From assembly GCF_004366035.1 (NCBI RefSeq), contig NZ_SOEE01000001.1:310001-374000 (forward strand): a stretch of DNA of 64,000 nucleotides, in the 5' to 3' direction. Made by a program: the position numbers and the translations under genes. Source of the DNA: Cytobacillus oceanisediminis. Lineage in GTDB: Bacteria; Bacillota; Bacilli; Bacillales; Cytobacillaceae. Every line of letters begins with the position of its first letter. The stretch's first letter is position 1. Below the pieces are notes generated by a model. It saw nothing but the letters and a program-made list of their open reading frames with translations, did not search any database and was not told the origin of the DNA. This document shows positions 34,722 to 43,499 of the stretch, one piece after another.

Positions 34722-34975
34722 AAAAAAGCCACATACTTCAAAAGGGACGCGAAACAGATTCACGCGGTACCACCCTTTTTGAAAGTATGTGACTTTCCAC
34801 TCGAAATATAACGGATTAACCGTCTTTCCTGCTATAATGCAGAAAAGAAAAGCTCCAAGATGAAATTCACCTTATCTTTGTGCCAGTTTCCACCATCCAC
34901 TGGCTCTCTATAAACAGGGAGATAAGACTTAATAGAGTCTCTTCATAGCTTTTTAATATAATGTTTTAAAGTATA
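34722..34975 (-). promoter_or_regulatory. T-box riboswitch before the NSS transporter, probably phenylalanine
   Basis: The T-box motif GGGTGGTACCGCG is at 34763-34775 (minus strand). The stem I apical part contains GAGAGCCAGTGGATGGTGG. The specifier region reads TGAATTTCATC (34860-34870), aligned with TGAACCTGCC of the proI leader, giving TTT or, one base over, TTC; both code Phe. A long terminator pairs the CACATACTTTCAAAA arm with the distal TTTTGAAGTATGTG followed by T6. Confidence 0.82.
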
Positions 34976-34981
34976 AGTGTG

Positions 34982-35010
34982 ATTATATTATGCCTGCAGG
35001 AAACCGTCAA
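34982..35010 (-). promoter_or_regulatory. SigA promoter of the NSS transporter T-box transcript
   Basis: Minus-strand TTGACG (35005-35010), 17 bases, TATAAT (34982-34987). It lies just after the end of the histidine phosphatase gene. Confidence 0.75.
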
Positions 35011-35043
35011 TGCCAAATTTGAAAAATTCAATTTTTCCAGACA

Positions 35044-35589
35044 TTACTTTTCGATCCAAATCCGCCTCCATGCCGCACCCTCACTATCCGCCTTAATTTC
35101 GAAAACATCGGGATTGCTCATCTTCATAAGATGCTCAAAGCCTGCATTTTCATCAAAATAGCGAAGCAGCAAAGTGGATAAATTGCCATGACTGACCAGA
35201 ACAATATGATTTTCACTAGAAGCGATTAATTCATCCAGCAGGGAAGCAGCTCGTTCCATGCCTGATGAATGGGATTCTCCTCCTTCAAAAACCAGTTCAA
35301 AATCGGAGAAGCTTTGCTTAAGCTTCTCCTGCCAATCATCAAAAAGAATGGAGGATAGCACCCTTTCCCCCAAACGGCTTTCCTCAACAATCTCAAGGTT
35401 TCTCGACTGTGCGAGCGGCCGGATAGTTTCCATCGCCCGCACAAAAGGGCTTGAGTAGATGCGATTAATTTCCTTGTCTTTAAAAAAATCAATTAATTTT
35501 AATGCCTGTTCCCTTCCGCTTTCTGTCAATTTGGCAGAAAAAGGCTGGCCCTCAGCCTTTGCATGGCGCACGATATAGAAAGTTTTCAA
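35044..35589 (-). CDS. Histidine phosphatase family protein
   Basis: 181 residues. The catalytic motif YIVRHAKAEG provides the phospho-accepting His, and VSHGNLSTLL the second His. The Glu and Arg in YSSPFVRAMETIRPLAQS complete the site. The substrate may be a sugar or nucleotide phosphate and is not known. It starts with TTG directly after the rnz stop (35590), so it is translationally coupled to rnz. Confidence 0.88.
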   Translation of the reverse strand: MKTFYIVRHAKAEGQPFSAKLTESGREQALKLIDFFKDKEINRIYSSPFVRAMETIRPLAQSRNLEIVEESRLGERVLSSILFDDWQEKLKQSFSDFELVFEGGESHSSGMERAASLLDELIASSENHIVLVSHGNLSTLLLRYFDENAGFEHLMKMSNPDVFEIKADSEGAAWRRIWIEK

Positions 35590-36528
35590 TTAACTCACCT
35601 CTCCTTTATCAAGCGGTATATGAACTTCTTTAAAGTCCTCAGCAATTACCGTATTGGGGAAAATTGTCTGCGATTCCTTCACAAGCTGTTCCCAATCCTG
35701 GCGTTCATATCGTGAACTGATATGATTCAGGCAGAGTTTCCTTGCATTCGCCTCGCGCGCGACTTGGGCAGCCTGCAGGGTTGTGGAATGGAAATAATCG
35801 TATGCAAGCTTTTCTTCTCCTTGTGAGAAGGTTGCCTCATGAATTAATAAATCTGCATGAGCCGCTAATTCTATTGCCGCATCGCAAATCCTGGTATCTC
35901 CCAGTACCGTGATGATTCTACCCTTTTGAGCCGGGCCCAGAAAGTTTTTTGCTTCCAGTATACTCCCATTCTCAAGCTCTATGTTTTCGCCATTTTTTAT
36001 TTTCTTATATATCGGACCCGGTTTGATTCCCGCTTCAGCAAGCTTATCCGCGAGCAATGTTCCCGGACGGTCCTTTTCAATAACCCGGTAGCCATATGAA
36101 GGAATCCCGTGCTCGAGCAAGCGGGCTTCCACCTTAAAATCTTTTTCATCCAATACATCGCCATCACTGATTTCAGCAACTTTCAAAGGGTATTTAAGGT
36201 ATGTGCCGCTGACAGAGAGCGAGACTTTAATATATTCTTTTAGCCCTCTTGGCCCATAAAGTGTCACCTCAGTATCACCGCCCTGAAAAGAGCGGCTGGA
36301 CAGCAATCCGGGCAAACCATAAATGTGATCTCCATGAAGATGGGTAATAAAGATTTTTTCAATTCTCCTCGGTTTAATGCTTGTATGTAAAATTTGGTGC
36401 TGGGTAGCCTCCCCACAGTCGAAAAGCCATATACTCCCTCTTTCATCCAGGAGCTTTAAAGCCAAGGAAGATACATTCCTCAGTTTGGCTGGAATTCCTG
36501 CACCTGTTCCCAAGAAAACAACATCCAT
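35590..36528 (-). CDS. rnz: Ribonuclease Z
   Basis: 312 residues. Zinc motif H63-x-H-x-D-H68 in [11 protein letters not shown], plus GDTRICDA and [15 protein letters not shown] with later ligands. The flexible exosite arm appears as [13 protein letters not shown]. It trims the 3' trailer of tRNA precursors lacking encoded CCA. Length equals B. subtilis Rnz (YqjK). It is the first gene of a two-gene unit with the histidine phosphatase, divergent from zwf. Confidence 0.95.
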   Translation of the reverse strand: MDVVFLGTGAGIPAKLRNVSSLALKLLDERGSIWLFDCGEATQHQILHTSIKPRRIEKIFITHLHGDHIYGLPGLLSSRSFQGGDTEVTLYGPRGLKEYIKVSLSVSGTYLKYPLKVAEISDGDVLDEKDFKVEARLLEHGIPSYGYRVIEKDRPGTLLADKLAEAGIKPGPIYKKIKNGENIELENGSILEAKNFLGPAQKGRIITVLGDTRICDAAIELAAHADLLIHEATFSQGEEKLAYDYFHSTTLQAAQVAREANARKLCLNHISSRYERQDWEQLVKESQTIFPNTVIAEDFKEVHIPLDKGEVS

Positions 36529-36803
36529 TGAAAAAACAACCTCCTATCCTGCAGTCGGATTAAAAATCTGTCAGGCCTTGCCAGCTTTGAATATAAACAA
36601 TATACCATAGCATCCGCGGAATTCATTCTAAAACAATCGTTTTTTGTTTTATTTGAGAGGATAGTTCAGGGCCTTTAGAAAGAAACTATGTTAAAAAGGG
36701 CAAACTTAATATTTGCGAAAATAGCTTTAAACAGATACAATTTTATACTTGTACAGGCGTTTTTTACGAATGCAATATAACAGCTTTTAATCAAGCTGCC
36801 GGC

Positions 36804-36818
36804 GGACAATGATTGTCC
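36804..36818. promoter_or_regulatory. Perfect 7-base palindrome upstream of zwf
   Basis: In the 333-base gap between rnz and zwf, GGACAAT-G-ATTGTCC is a perfect inverted repeat 44 bases before the zwf start, preceded by AGCTT-N6-AAGCT. Either may be an operator. No strong SigA promoter was resolved (TTGTAC at about 36752 with CAATAT 18 bases on is the best). The rest of the gap shows no gene. Confidence 0.4.
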
Positions 36819-36861
36819 AGCCATACATACAGAAACTTTGTCGAAGAGAGGTTCTAGAATC

Positions 36862-38364
36862 GTGAAACTAAACGAAAAACCGACCGCATTAATAATGATA
36901 TTTGGAGCAACGGGAGATCTGGCAAAAAGAAAACTATTTCCCTCACTTTACCGCTTGTACAAAAAGGGCAGGCTGTCTGAGCGCTTCGCGGTAATTGGGG
37001 TTGCCAGAAGGCCGCTAACGAATGATGAGTTTCAGGCAAGTGTCAAAGCCTCTGTTGAGTCAGCTATCAAAGATAGCGGAGAACTTGAGGATTTTATTTC
37101 CCATTTTTACTACCATTCGCATGATGTGACGGATTCAAGTTCATATTTGGCATTAAAGAGTATGGCCGAAAAATTAGATACTCATTATTCCCTTGAAGGC
37201 AACCGCATTTTCTACCTTGCCATGGCTCCTGAATTTTTCGGAACCATTGCAGAGCATTTAAAAGCAGATGGCCTGACGGATGTGGATGGCTTTAAGCGTC
37301 TTGTCATTGAGAAGCCTTTTGGCCATGATTTGGAATCAGCGAAGCAGCTTAATAAGCAAATTCGAAAAGCTTTTTCAGAAAATGAGATTTACCGGATTGA
37401 CCACTACTTAGGGAAAGATATGGTGCAAAATATTGAAGTTATCCGTTTTGCCAATGCCATTTTCGAACCTTTATGGAACAATCGCTACATCTCAAATATC
37501 CAGGTTACATCAAGCGAAGTACTGGGTGTAGAAGAACGCGGCCGTTACTATGAAAAAAGCGGCGCCCTTCGTGATATGGTTCAAAACCATATGCTGCAAA
37601 TGGTTGCCCTCCTGGCAATGGAGCCGCCAATCCGCCTGACAACAGATGAAATCAGATCTGAAAAAGTGAAGGTACTAAGGGCCATGCGTCCGCTTGAAGG
37701 GGACCAGGTGAAAGAATACTTTGTCCGCGGCCAGTATGGAAAAGGCATATTAAATGAAAAGGAAGTCCCAGCGTATAATGAAGAGCCGATGGTGGATGAA
37801 GAATCAAACACCGAAACTTATGTAGCAGGCAAGCTGATGATTGACAATTTCCGCTGGGCAGGTGTGCCAATCTATATTCGTACAGGAAAAAGAATGGCTG
37901 CAAAATCAACGAAAATTGTTATCCAGTTCAAGGATATTCCGATGAACTTGTATTATCAGACTGAGCAAACGTTAAATCCAAACCTGCTGGTCATCCATAT
38001 TCAGCCTGAAGAAGGCATCACCCTATATTTGAATGCCCAAAAATCAGGACAAAACATGGAAGCCACACCGGTAAAATTGAACTTTGCCAACAAAGGCATC
38101 GATGACATGAATACGCCTGAAGCTTATGAAAGGCTTTTATATGATTGCATGCGCGGAGACGCAACCAACTTTACCCATTGGGATGAAGTGGCCCTTTCCT
38201 GGAGCTTTGTCGACAAAATTTCTGACGTATGGGAAAACAAAAAAGAAGAAGGCTTCCCTAACTACGAATCCGGTTCAATGGGTCCAAAAGAAGCAGACCT
38301 GCTGCTTGAAAAAGATGGCTTCTTCTGGTGGCCCGTAACTGACCTTGATGTTGAACAGTGTTAA
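36862..38364 (+). CDS. zwf: Glucose-6-phosphate 1-dehydrogenase
   Basis: 500 residues starting at GTG 36862 (AGAGAGG nine bases upstream); a TTG eight codons earlier is in frame but has no ribosome site. The NADP motif is GATGDLAKRKLFPSLYRLY, and the substrate and catalytic site is EIYRIDHYLGKDMVQN. The enzyme opens the oxidative pentose phosphate path and is followed, in convergent orientation, by gndA. Length is slightly above B. subtilis Zwf (489) owing to the C-terminus. Confidence 0.97.
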   Translation: MKLNEKPTALIMIFGATGDLAKRKLFPSLYRLYKKGRLSERFAVIGVARRPLTNDEFQASVKASVESAIKDSGELEDFISHFYYHSHDVTDSSSYLALKSMAEKLDTHYSLEGNRIFYLAMAPEFFGTIAEHLKADGLTDVDGFKRLVIEKPFGHDLESAKQLNKQIRKAFSENEIYRIDHYLGKDMVQNIEVIRFANAIFEPLWNNRYISNIQVTSSEVLGVEERGRYYEKSGALRDMVQNHMLQMVALLAMEPPIRLTTDEIRSEKVKVLRAMRPLEGDQVKEYFVRGQYGKGILNEKEVPAYNEEPMVDEESNTETYVAGKLMIDNFRWAGVPIYIRTGKRMAAKSTKIVIQFKDIPMNLYYQTEQTLNPNLLVIHIQPEEGITLYLNAQKSGQNMEATPVKLNFANKGIDDMNTPEAYERLLYDCMRGDATNFTHWDEVALSWSFVDKISDVWENKKEEGFPNYESGSMGPKEADLLLEKDGFFWWPVTDLDVEQC

Positions 38365-38375
38365 ATAATTTTCGA

Positions 38376-38402
38376 ACCCCCCTGCAGCGGCAGGGGGTTT
38401 TC
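38376..38402 (+). terminator. Terminator after zwf
   Basis: CCCCCTGC, loop AGCG, GCAGGGGG and T4. Confidence 0.8.
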
Positions 38403-38440
38403 GTTTAGGGAATGCCATGATCCGGCTTCCTGCAATTACA

Positions 38441-38472
38441 AAAAAACAGCGCCTTTTGAGCGCTGTTTTTAT
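38441..38472 (-). terminator. Terminator after gndA
   Basis: AAAACAGCGC and GCGCTGTTTT with a CTTTTGA loop, A and T tracts on each side, directly after the gndA stop. Confidence 0.85.
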
Positions 38473-38473
38473 A

Positions 38474-39883
38474 TTATTCCATCCAATTTGTATGAAAGAT
38501 GCCTTCTTTATCAGTACGCTGATAAGTGTGTGCTCCAAAGTAGTCACGCTGTGCCTGAAGTAGGTTAGCAGGCAATGTTTCAGTGCGGTAGCTGTCGTAA
38601 TAGGACAGCGCAGCAGAGAAGCATGGTACAGGGATTCCGTTCTTCACAGCTGTACTGATAATTTCACGGGTAGCATCCTGGTAGCTTTCCACAATTTCCT
38701 GAAAATACGGATCAAGAAGCAGGTTCTTTAAACCAGGCTCACGGTCATATGCTTCCTTAATTTTTTGGAGGAATTGGGCACGGATAATGCATCCTCCGCG
38801 GAAAATCATCGCAATATCGCCGTATTTAAGATCCCATCCATATTCTTCGGATGCTGCTCTCATTTGAGCAAAACCTTGTGCGTATGAGCAGATTTTGCTC
38901 ATGTAAAGGGCTTTGCGGACACTTTCGATAAAGGCTTTTTTATCGCCGGTGAATTCCGATGCAGCTGGCCCGCGAAGAACTTTGCTTGCGTTGACACGCT
39001 CTTCTTTCATGGCAGAGATGAATCGGGCAAATACGGATTCAGTAATGATTGGAAGCGGTACGCCAAGATCAAGCGCACTTTGGCTTGTCCATTTGCCGGT
39101 TCCCTTTTGGCCGGCTGTGTCCAGGATGACATCTACCAGCGGCATGCCGGTTTCATCATCTTTTTTCGTGAAGATATCAGCCGTGATTTCAATTAGATAG
39201 CTGTCAAGCTCACCTTTATTCCAATCGGCAAATACTTCATGAAGCTCTTCAGCAGTCAAACCAAGCACATTTTTCAACAGAAAATAAGATTCGGAAATAA
39301 GCTGCATATCGCCGTATTCAATGCCGTTGTGGACCATTTTCACATAATGGCCTGCCCCATCCGGACCGATGTAAGTTGTGCATGCTTCGCCATTAACCTT
39401 TGCCGCGATATCTTGAAAAATAGGGGCAACCAGCTCGTAGGCTTCCTTTTGGCCGCCAGGCATAATGGAAGGACCTTTTAACGCGCCTTCTTCACCGCCG
39501 GATACCCCAGTACCGATGAAGTGGATGCCCAGCTCACTTAATTCCTTATTGCGGCGCTGTGTGTCCACAAAGAAGGTATTTCCGCCATCAATCAAAATAT
39601 CCCCTTTATCCAATAAAGGCTTTAACTGCTCGATTGTCGCATCTGTCGGGCCGCCTGCTTTAACCATAAGCATGATTTTGCGCGGTTTTTCCAGGGAATC
39701 AACAAACTCCTCAATTGTATATGTACCTTTAAAATTTCTTCCTTCGACTTCTTTAAGCATCTCATCCGTTTTTTCGCGTGACCGGTTAAAAAGGGATACT
39801 GAGTAGCCTCTGCTTTCAATATTCATGGCAAGATTTTTGCCCATTACGGCTAAGCCGATAACACCAAACTGTGATTTCGTCAT
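38474..39883 (-). CDS. gndA: 6-phosphogluconate dehydrogenase (decarboxylating)
   Basis: 469 residues. The N-terminal [20 protein letters not shown] binds NADP, followed by [11 protein letters not shown]. The active-site stretch is [24 protein letters not shown] with the catalytic Lys and Glu, and the C-terminal [19 protein letters not shown] is typical. It makes ribulose 5-phosphate. Convergent with zwf, as in B. subtilis (GndA/YqjI). Confidence 0.97.
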   Translation of the reverse strand: MTKSQFGVIGLAVMGKNLAMNIESRGYSVSLFNRSREKTDEMLKEVEGRNFKGTYTIEEFVDSLEKPRKIMLMVKAGGPTDATIEQLKPLLDKGDILIDGGNTFFVDTQRRNKELSELGIHFIGTGVSGGEEGALKGPSIMPGGQKEAYELVAPIFQDIAAKVNGEACTTYIGPDGAGHYVKMVHNGIEYGDMQLISESYFLLKNVLGLTAEELHEVFADWNKGELDSYLIEITADIFTKKDDETGMPLVDVILDTAGQKGTGKWTSQSALDLGVPLPIITESVFARFISAMKEERVNASKVLRGPAASEFTGDKKAFIESVRKALYMSKICSYAQGFAQMRAASEEYGWDLKYGDIAMIFRGGCIIRAQFLQKIKEAYDREPGLKNLLLDPYFQEIVESYQDATREIISTAVKNGIPVPCFSAALSYYDSYRTETLPANLLQAQRDYFGAHTYQRTDKEGIFHTNWME

Positions 39884-40022
39884 CTTTTATTACTTCCCTT
39901 CTAGCCTTTAAGCGTGTAATTGCTTGTTCAAAAAGAAGATCTTATTAAGATTTTTTGAACATTATCCAATAAGTGAAACTTCAATCAGCAGGGGGATGCC
40001 TTTTCCCCCACTGATTGTTAGT

Positions 40023-40131
40023 TGAGGCCCACAGGAGGCGGGTCACAAAGGCGCTGCCACAGGACGTGGCGTTCTTAGTCTTTGTTCTGCTTTTCGGGCT
40101 TTTCGGGAAGTTTGATCCCCGCTTCCGCTTA
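40023..40131 (-). repeat. Partial copy of dispersed repeat family A
   Basis: In the 390-base gap between gndA and dinB. Read on the minus strand: AAGCGGAAGCGGGGATCAA at one end and GACTAAGAACGCCACGTCCT inside. The CTAGACAG end is missing. The rest of the gap has only an imperfect hairpin near 39918-39960 and no gene. Confidence 0.6.
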
Positions 40132-40273
40132 TCCTAAATTGATTCATATGAGTCTTAAAATAGGGATCTTACTGCCCGTTAGCCTGCGGTAAAAGAATCC
40201 ACTTTACTTTAGCAAGATTCCTATTCTTATTCAACTTTCCTGTCTTAGTTTAGCTTATAGCCGCCTGAAAAAC

Positions 40274-41572
40274 TCATGAAATATCATCTTTTTCTTTTTT
40301 ATTGCCCCTTCCAGGCCTGCTATGCAAAAAATCTTTATTAAAGCTGGTATCTGTGCCGATTTTGGGGCGGGTCAATTTCATTTCCGAAAGTGCACCGGCA
40401 TTGTCGATTATTTTAGCCCCATATTTCTTTCGCAAAAGATCCATTGTCTGAAATAAAGGCTCCTTTTTGGCATCTTTTTCAAAACTGAATAAATCCAGCT
40501 GTTTAACCGCCTGTTCGGGTTCGACAAGGTCTGTTCCTGTAATGCCAAGCAGCCGTACTGCGTTTCCATTCCAATGTTTTATAAAAAGCTCTTTTGCCAT
40601 TTTATAAATTTCTTCATCCTGCTGAATAGGATTCTTCAGTTTGCGGCTTCTGGTAATGGTTCTTCTGTCCTTATACCTGATGGTAATCCCCAAAGAAACC
40701 GCCATTACCTTTTTTCTTTTCAGTCTGGAAGAAACCTGTAAAGCCAATTTTTCAAATACCTGAAGCAGCTCTCTTTGATTTGAAACATCCCTTGGCAGTG
40801 TGGTTGAATTTCCCACACTTTTAAATTCAGATGCCGATTCCGGATCAACCTTTCTAAGATCTTGGCCATTGGCTTTTTGTTTCAATCTCGGGCCATTGAT
40901 CCCCAGAGCTGCTTTTAATACAATTTCATCCGCTTTTGCCAATTCACCGATTGTGGCGATGTTCAGATATCTCAGCTTTTCCCCGGTTTTCCTGCCGACT
41001 CCGTGCATTTCTTCCACTTGCATCGGCCATAAAATATGGGGTACATCTCTTTTTCTGAGAACTGTAATCCCCATTGGTTTTTTCATGTCAGAAGCCATCT
41101 TGGCTAGAAATTTGTTGGGAGCAACACCGATGCTGCAGGGCAAATCAAGCTGCTGGAAAATCTGCTTCTGTATCGTTTCAGCAATTTCTATTGGGCTCCC
41201 AAACTCATAGCTGTCTGTAATGTCAACATATCCTTCATCAATGGATACAGGTTCAACAAGGGATGAATATTCGTGCAATATATCAAACATTCCCATAGAA
41301 GCTGCACGATATCTCTCAAAATTCGGCTTCATAATAATCAGCTGTGGACAGAGCTTTTTAGCCTCCCATAGAGGCATGGTGGTTTTTACCCCGAAGCTCC
41401 TTGCCTCATAGCTGCAAGTCACGATTATTCCGCGCCTCTCCTCCGGATTGCCTGCGATCGCTAAAGGCTTGCCCTTTAATGTGGGATCAAAGGCCATCTC
41501 AACCGAAGCATAAAAACTATTCATATCAACATGGAGGATAACTCTCCCGTTTTTTGGATACATTTGCTTCAT
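40274..41572 (-). CDS. dinB: DNA polymerase IV (Y family, YqjH)
   Basis: 432 residues. Palm motifs ILHVDMNSFYASVE and VSIDEGYVDIT carry the metal ligands. The helix-hairpin-helix thumb shows MHGVGRKTGEKLRYLNI. A QLDLF beta-clamp peptide is near residue 364. It copies past damaged bases. The start is uncertain: the ATG at 41572 has GGGAAG upstream, while an ATG at 41596 has GAGGTGA too close to it. No LexA box is visible upstream, unlike yqjW. The basic tail (RPGRGNKKEKDD) is usual. Confidence 0.94.
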   Translation of the reverse strand: MKQMYPKNGRVILHVDMNSFYASVEMAFDPTLKGKPLAIAGNPEERRGIIVTCSYEARSFGVKTTMPLWEAKKLCPQLIIMKPNFERYRAASMGMFDILHEYSSLVEPVSIDEGYVDITDSYEFGSPIEIAETIQKQIFQQLDLPCSIGVAPNKFLAKMASDMKKPMGITVLRKRDVPHILWPMQVEEMHGVGRKTGEKLRYLNIATIGELAKADEIVLKAALGINGPRLKQKANGQDLRKVDPESASEFKSVGNSTTLPRDVSNQRELLQVFEKLALQVSSRLKRKKVMAVSLGITIRYKDRRTITRSRKLKNPIQQDEEIYKMAKELFIKHWNGNAVRLLGITGTDLVEPEQAVKQLDLFSFEKDAKKEPLFQTMDLLRKKYGAKIIDNAGALSEMKLTRPKIGTDTSFNKDFLHSRPGRGNKKEKDDIS

Positions 41573-41652
41573 GCCGGCACTTCCCTGTAAAATCATTCAC
41601 CTCTATTTTAGCAGATATTTTTCTTTTCTTTAATTAGGAGGATTATAAAAGT

Positions 41653-41682
41653 AAAAACAGAGAATATTGCTCCTCTGTTTTT
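41653..41682 (-). terminator. Terminator after cheW
   Basis: AAAACAGAG and CTCTGTTTT with a loop of about ten bases, T5 beyond. Confidence 0.75.
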
Positions 41683-41693
41683 GAATTCGCTCG

Positions 41694-42170
41694 CTATGCT
41701 GTTGTATGCTGTGTTTTCATATACTCTTTTATTTCCCTTATTCCTTCCAGAGATCCCACCAGCTTTGAAGGATCGATTATGGTAATCAGCCTATGATCAA
41801 AATTGGCTACCCCTGTAAAATAATTGGTTTTTTGATAGGCAATCAAACCTGGCTGTTTCAGGCAGTCTGCTGGAATATCAAGAATTTCCTTGGCTTCAGT
41901 CACCAGCACTGCGAATGATAGCTCTTCTGTCTGCAGCACGATCATCCTTGCCGAGTCGCTATCGGGCAGTGTACGGCTGTAAAGAATTTCTTCAAAATCA
42001 ACAACAGGAATTAGCTCTCCTCTGACTTTGACAATTCCTCTTACATAACTGGGCAAATGAGGAATCGGTGTTATGCCTTCCATTTTCTCAATGGAGATAA
42101 CAAAGGGAATAGGCGTGGCATATTCCTCATTTCCTGCCCGGAAAACGACAGCTTTATTATTTTCAGTCAT
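41694..42170 (-). CDS. CheW-domain chemotaxis coupling protein
   Basis: 158 residues, a single CheW (SH3-like) domain: VVFRAGNEEYATPIPFVISI, LPSYVRGIVKVRGELIPVVD, and the C-terminal DHRLITIIDPSKLV. CheW links receptors to the CheA kinase. The main che operon is not in the window, so this is a stand-alone copy, perhaps for a particular receptor set. A CheV-like receiver domain is absent. Confidence 0.9.
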   Translation of the reverse strand: MTENNKAVVFRAGNEEYATPIPFVISIEKMEGITPIPHLPSYVRGIVKVRGELIPVVDFEEILYSRTLPDSDSARMIVLQTEELSFAVLVTEAKEILDIPADCLKQPGLIAYQKTNYFTGVANFDHRLITIIDPSKLVGSLEGIREIKEYMKTQHTTA

Positions 42171-42267
42171 TCCATTTCCTCCTCGGAAACTCTCATGTAT
42201 AGAACTAATATACCATAGGCATTATTTTCTAACTAGTGAGGAATTTAATTGAATTCAGTAATATAAA

Positions 42268-42297
42268 AAAGAGAACCGCATCGGGTTCCCTTTCTGT
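42268..42297 (-). terminator. Probable terminator after the M20 peptidase gene
   Basis: Minus-strand GGGAACC, CGAT, GCGGTTCTC and T6, about ten bases after the stop; the stem is imperfect. Confidence 0.55.
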
Positions 42298-42309
42298 CAG
42301 GCTTAGGCT

Positions 42310-43422
42310 TTAGACTTCTTCAATAATGGCAATGACCATTTCAGCCAGTTTATTTAATTCTTCAATAGGCATACGCTCATTGGTTGTATGAATTTCTTCG
42401 TAGCCAACAGCAAGGTTGACTGTTGGTATGCCTAATCCGGCAATCACGTTCGCATCACTTCCGCCGCCGCTGTGAAGAAGCTCGGAGCTCCTGCCAATCT
42501 TTGCAGCCGCTTTGCGGGCTACTTCAACGACATGGTCGCCTTCGCCAAATTTAAAGCCAGGGTACATAACCTGAACATCCACTTCAGCTTTGCCTCCCAT
42601 TTCTTCGGCAGCACTTTCAAAAGCTTCTTTCATTTTAGCAACCTGCTGTTCCATTTTTTCAGGAATTAATGAACGTGCTTCTGCTAAAATAGCAACATGG
42701 TCACACACGATATTGGTCTGCTGTCCGCCTTCAAAACGGCCAATGTTAGCCGTTGTTTCTTCATCTATGCGGCCCAGCGGCATTCTTGAGATCGCTTTCG
42801 CTGCCATAGTGATAGCCGAAATGCCTTTCTCAGGGGCTACACCAGCATGTGCTGTTTTCCCTAAAATAGCTGCTTTAACTTTAGCTTGTGTCGGGGCGGC
42901 AACGATAATATTTCCGACTTTGCCGTCACTGTCCAGTGCGTAGCCAAACTTCGCTTTAACAAGTGAAGGATCGAGAACCTTCGCTCCGACCAGTCCGGAT
43001 TCTTCACCAACTGTGATAATGAACTGGATAGTTCCATGAGCAATATTCTGCTCTTTCAGGACTTTAACAACTTCAAGCATAACGGCAAGTCCTGCCTTGT
43101 CGTCGGCACCCAGGATCGTTGTTCCATCGGTTACAACATAGCCGTCCTTGATGGAAGGTTTAATTCCTTTTCCAGGAACAACCGTATCCATGTGAGAAGT
43201 GAAATAAATTGTATCTGTTCCTTCTTTAGTTCCCTGAAGAGTGCAGATGAGGTTGCCTGCACCGTGTCCGGTCTGTGCAGTTGTATCGTCTTCATACACC
43301 TCAACCCCAAGATCCCTGAATTTTTTCTTCAGCACTTTTGCAATTTGAGCTTCATACTTTGTTTCAGAATCAATTTGCACCAGTTCCAGAAATTCGTTTA
43401 ATAAGCGTTCCTCATTAATCAT
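42310..43422 (-). CDS. yqjE: M20-family peptidase, YqjE type (peptidase T-like)
   Basis: 370 residues. Metal ligands and catalytic acid are found in FTSHMDTVVPGKG, TILGADDKAGLAV, and FIITVGEESGLVGAK, with the last ligand in HSGGGSDANVI. Members are zinc tripeptidases or deacylases; the physiological substrate is unproven. The C-terminal helix closes with EELNKLAEMVIAIIEEV. It is followed upstream by yqjD in the same direction, as in B. subtilis. Confidence 0.92.
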   Translation of the reverse strand: MINEERLLNEFLELVQIDSETKYEAQIAKVLKKKFRDLGVEVYEDDTTAQTGHGAGNLICTLQGTKEGTDTIYFTSHMDTVVPGKGIKPSIKDGYVVTDGTTILGADDKAGLAVMLEVVKVLKEQNIAHGTIQFIITVGEESGLVGAKVLDPSLVKAKFGYALDSDGKVGNIIVAAPTQAKVKAAILGKTAHAGVAPEKGISAITMAAKAISRMPLGRIDEETTANIGRFEGGQQTNIVCDHVAILAEARSLIPEKMEQQVAKMKEAFESAAEEMGGKAEVDVQVMYPGFKFGEGDHVVEVARKAAAKIGRSSELLHSGGGSDANVIAGLGIPTVNLAVGYEEIHTTNERMPIEELNKLAEMVIAIIEEV

Positions 43423-43499
43423 TTATGTACAAACCTCCAAATTTAAGCTTACTAAGCAAGTATAACTCCAATATTTTAGCACAGCAAATCAGGAATCCA

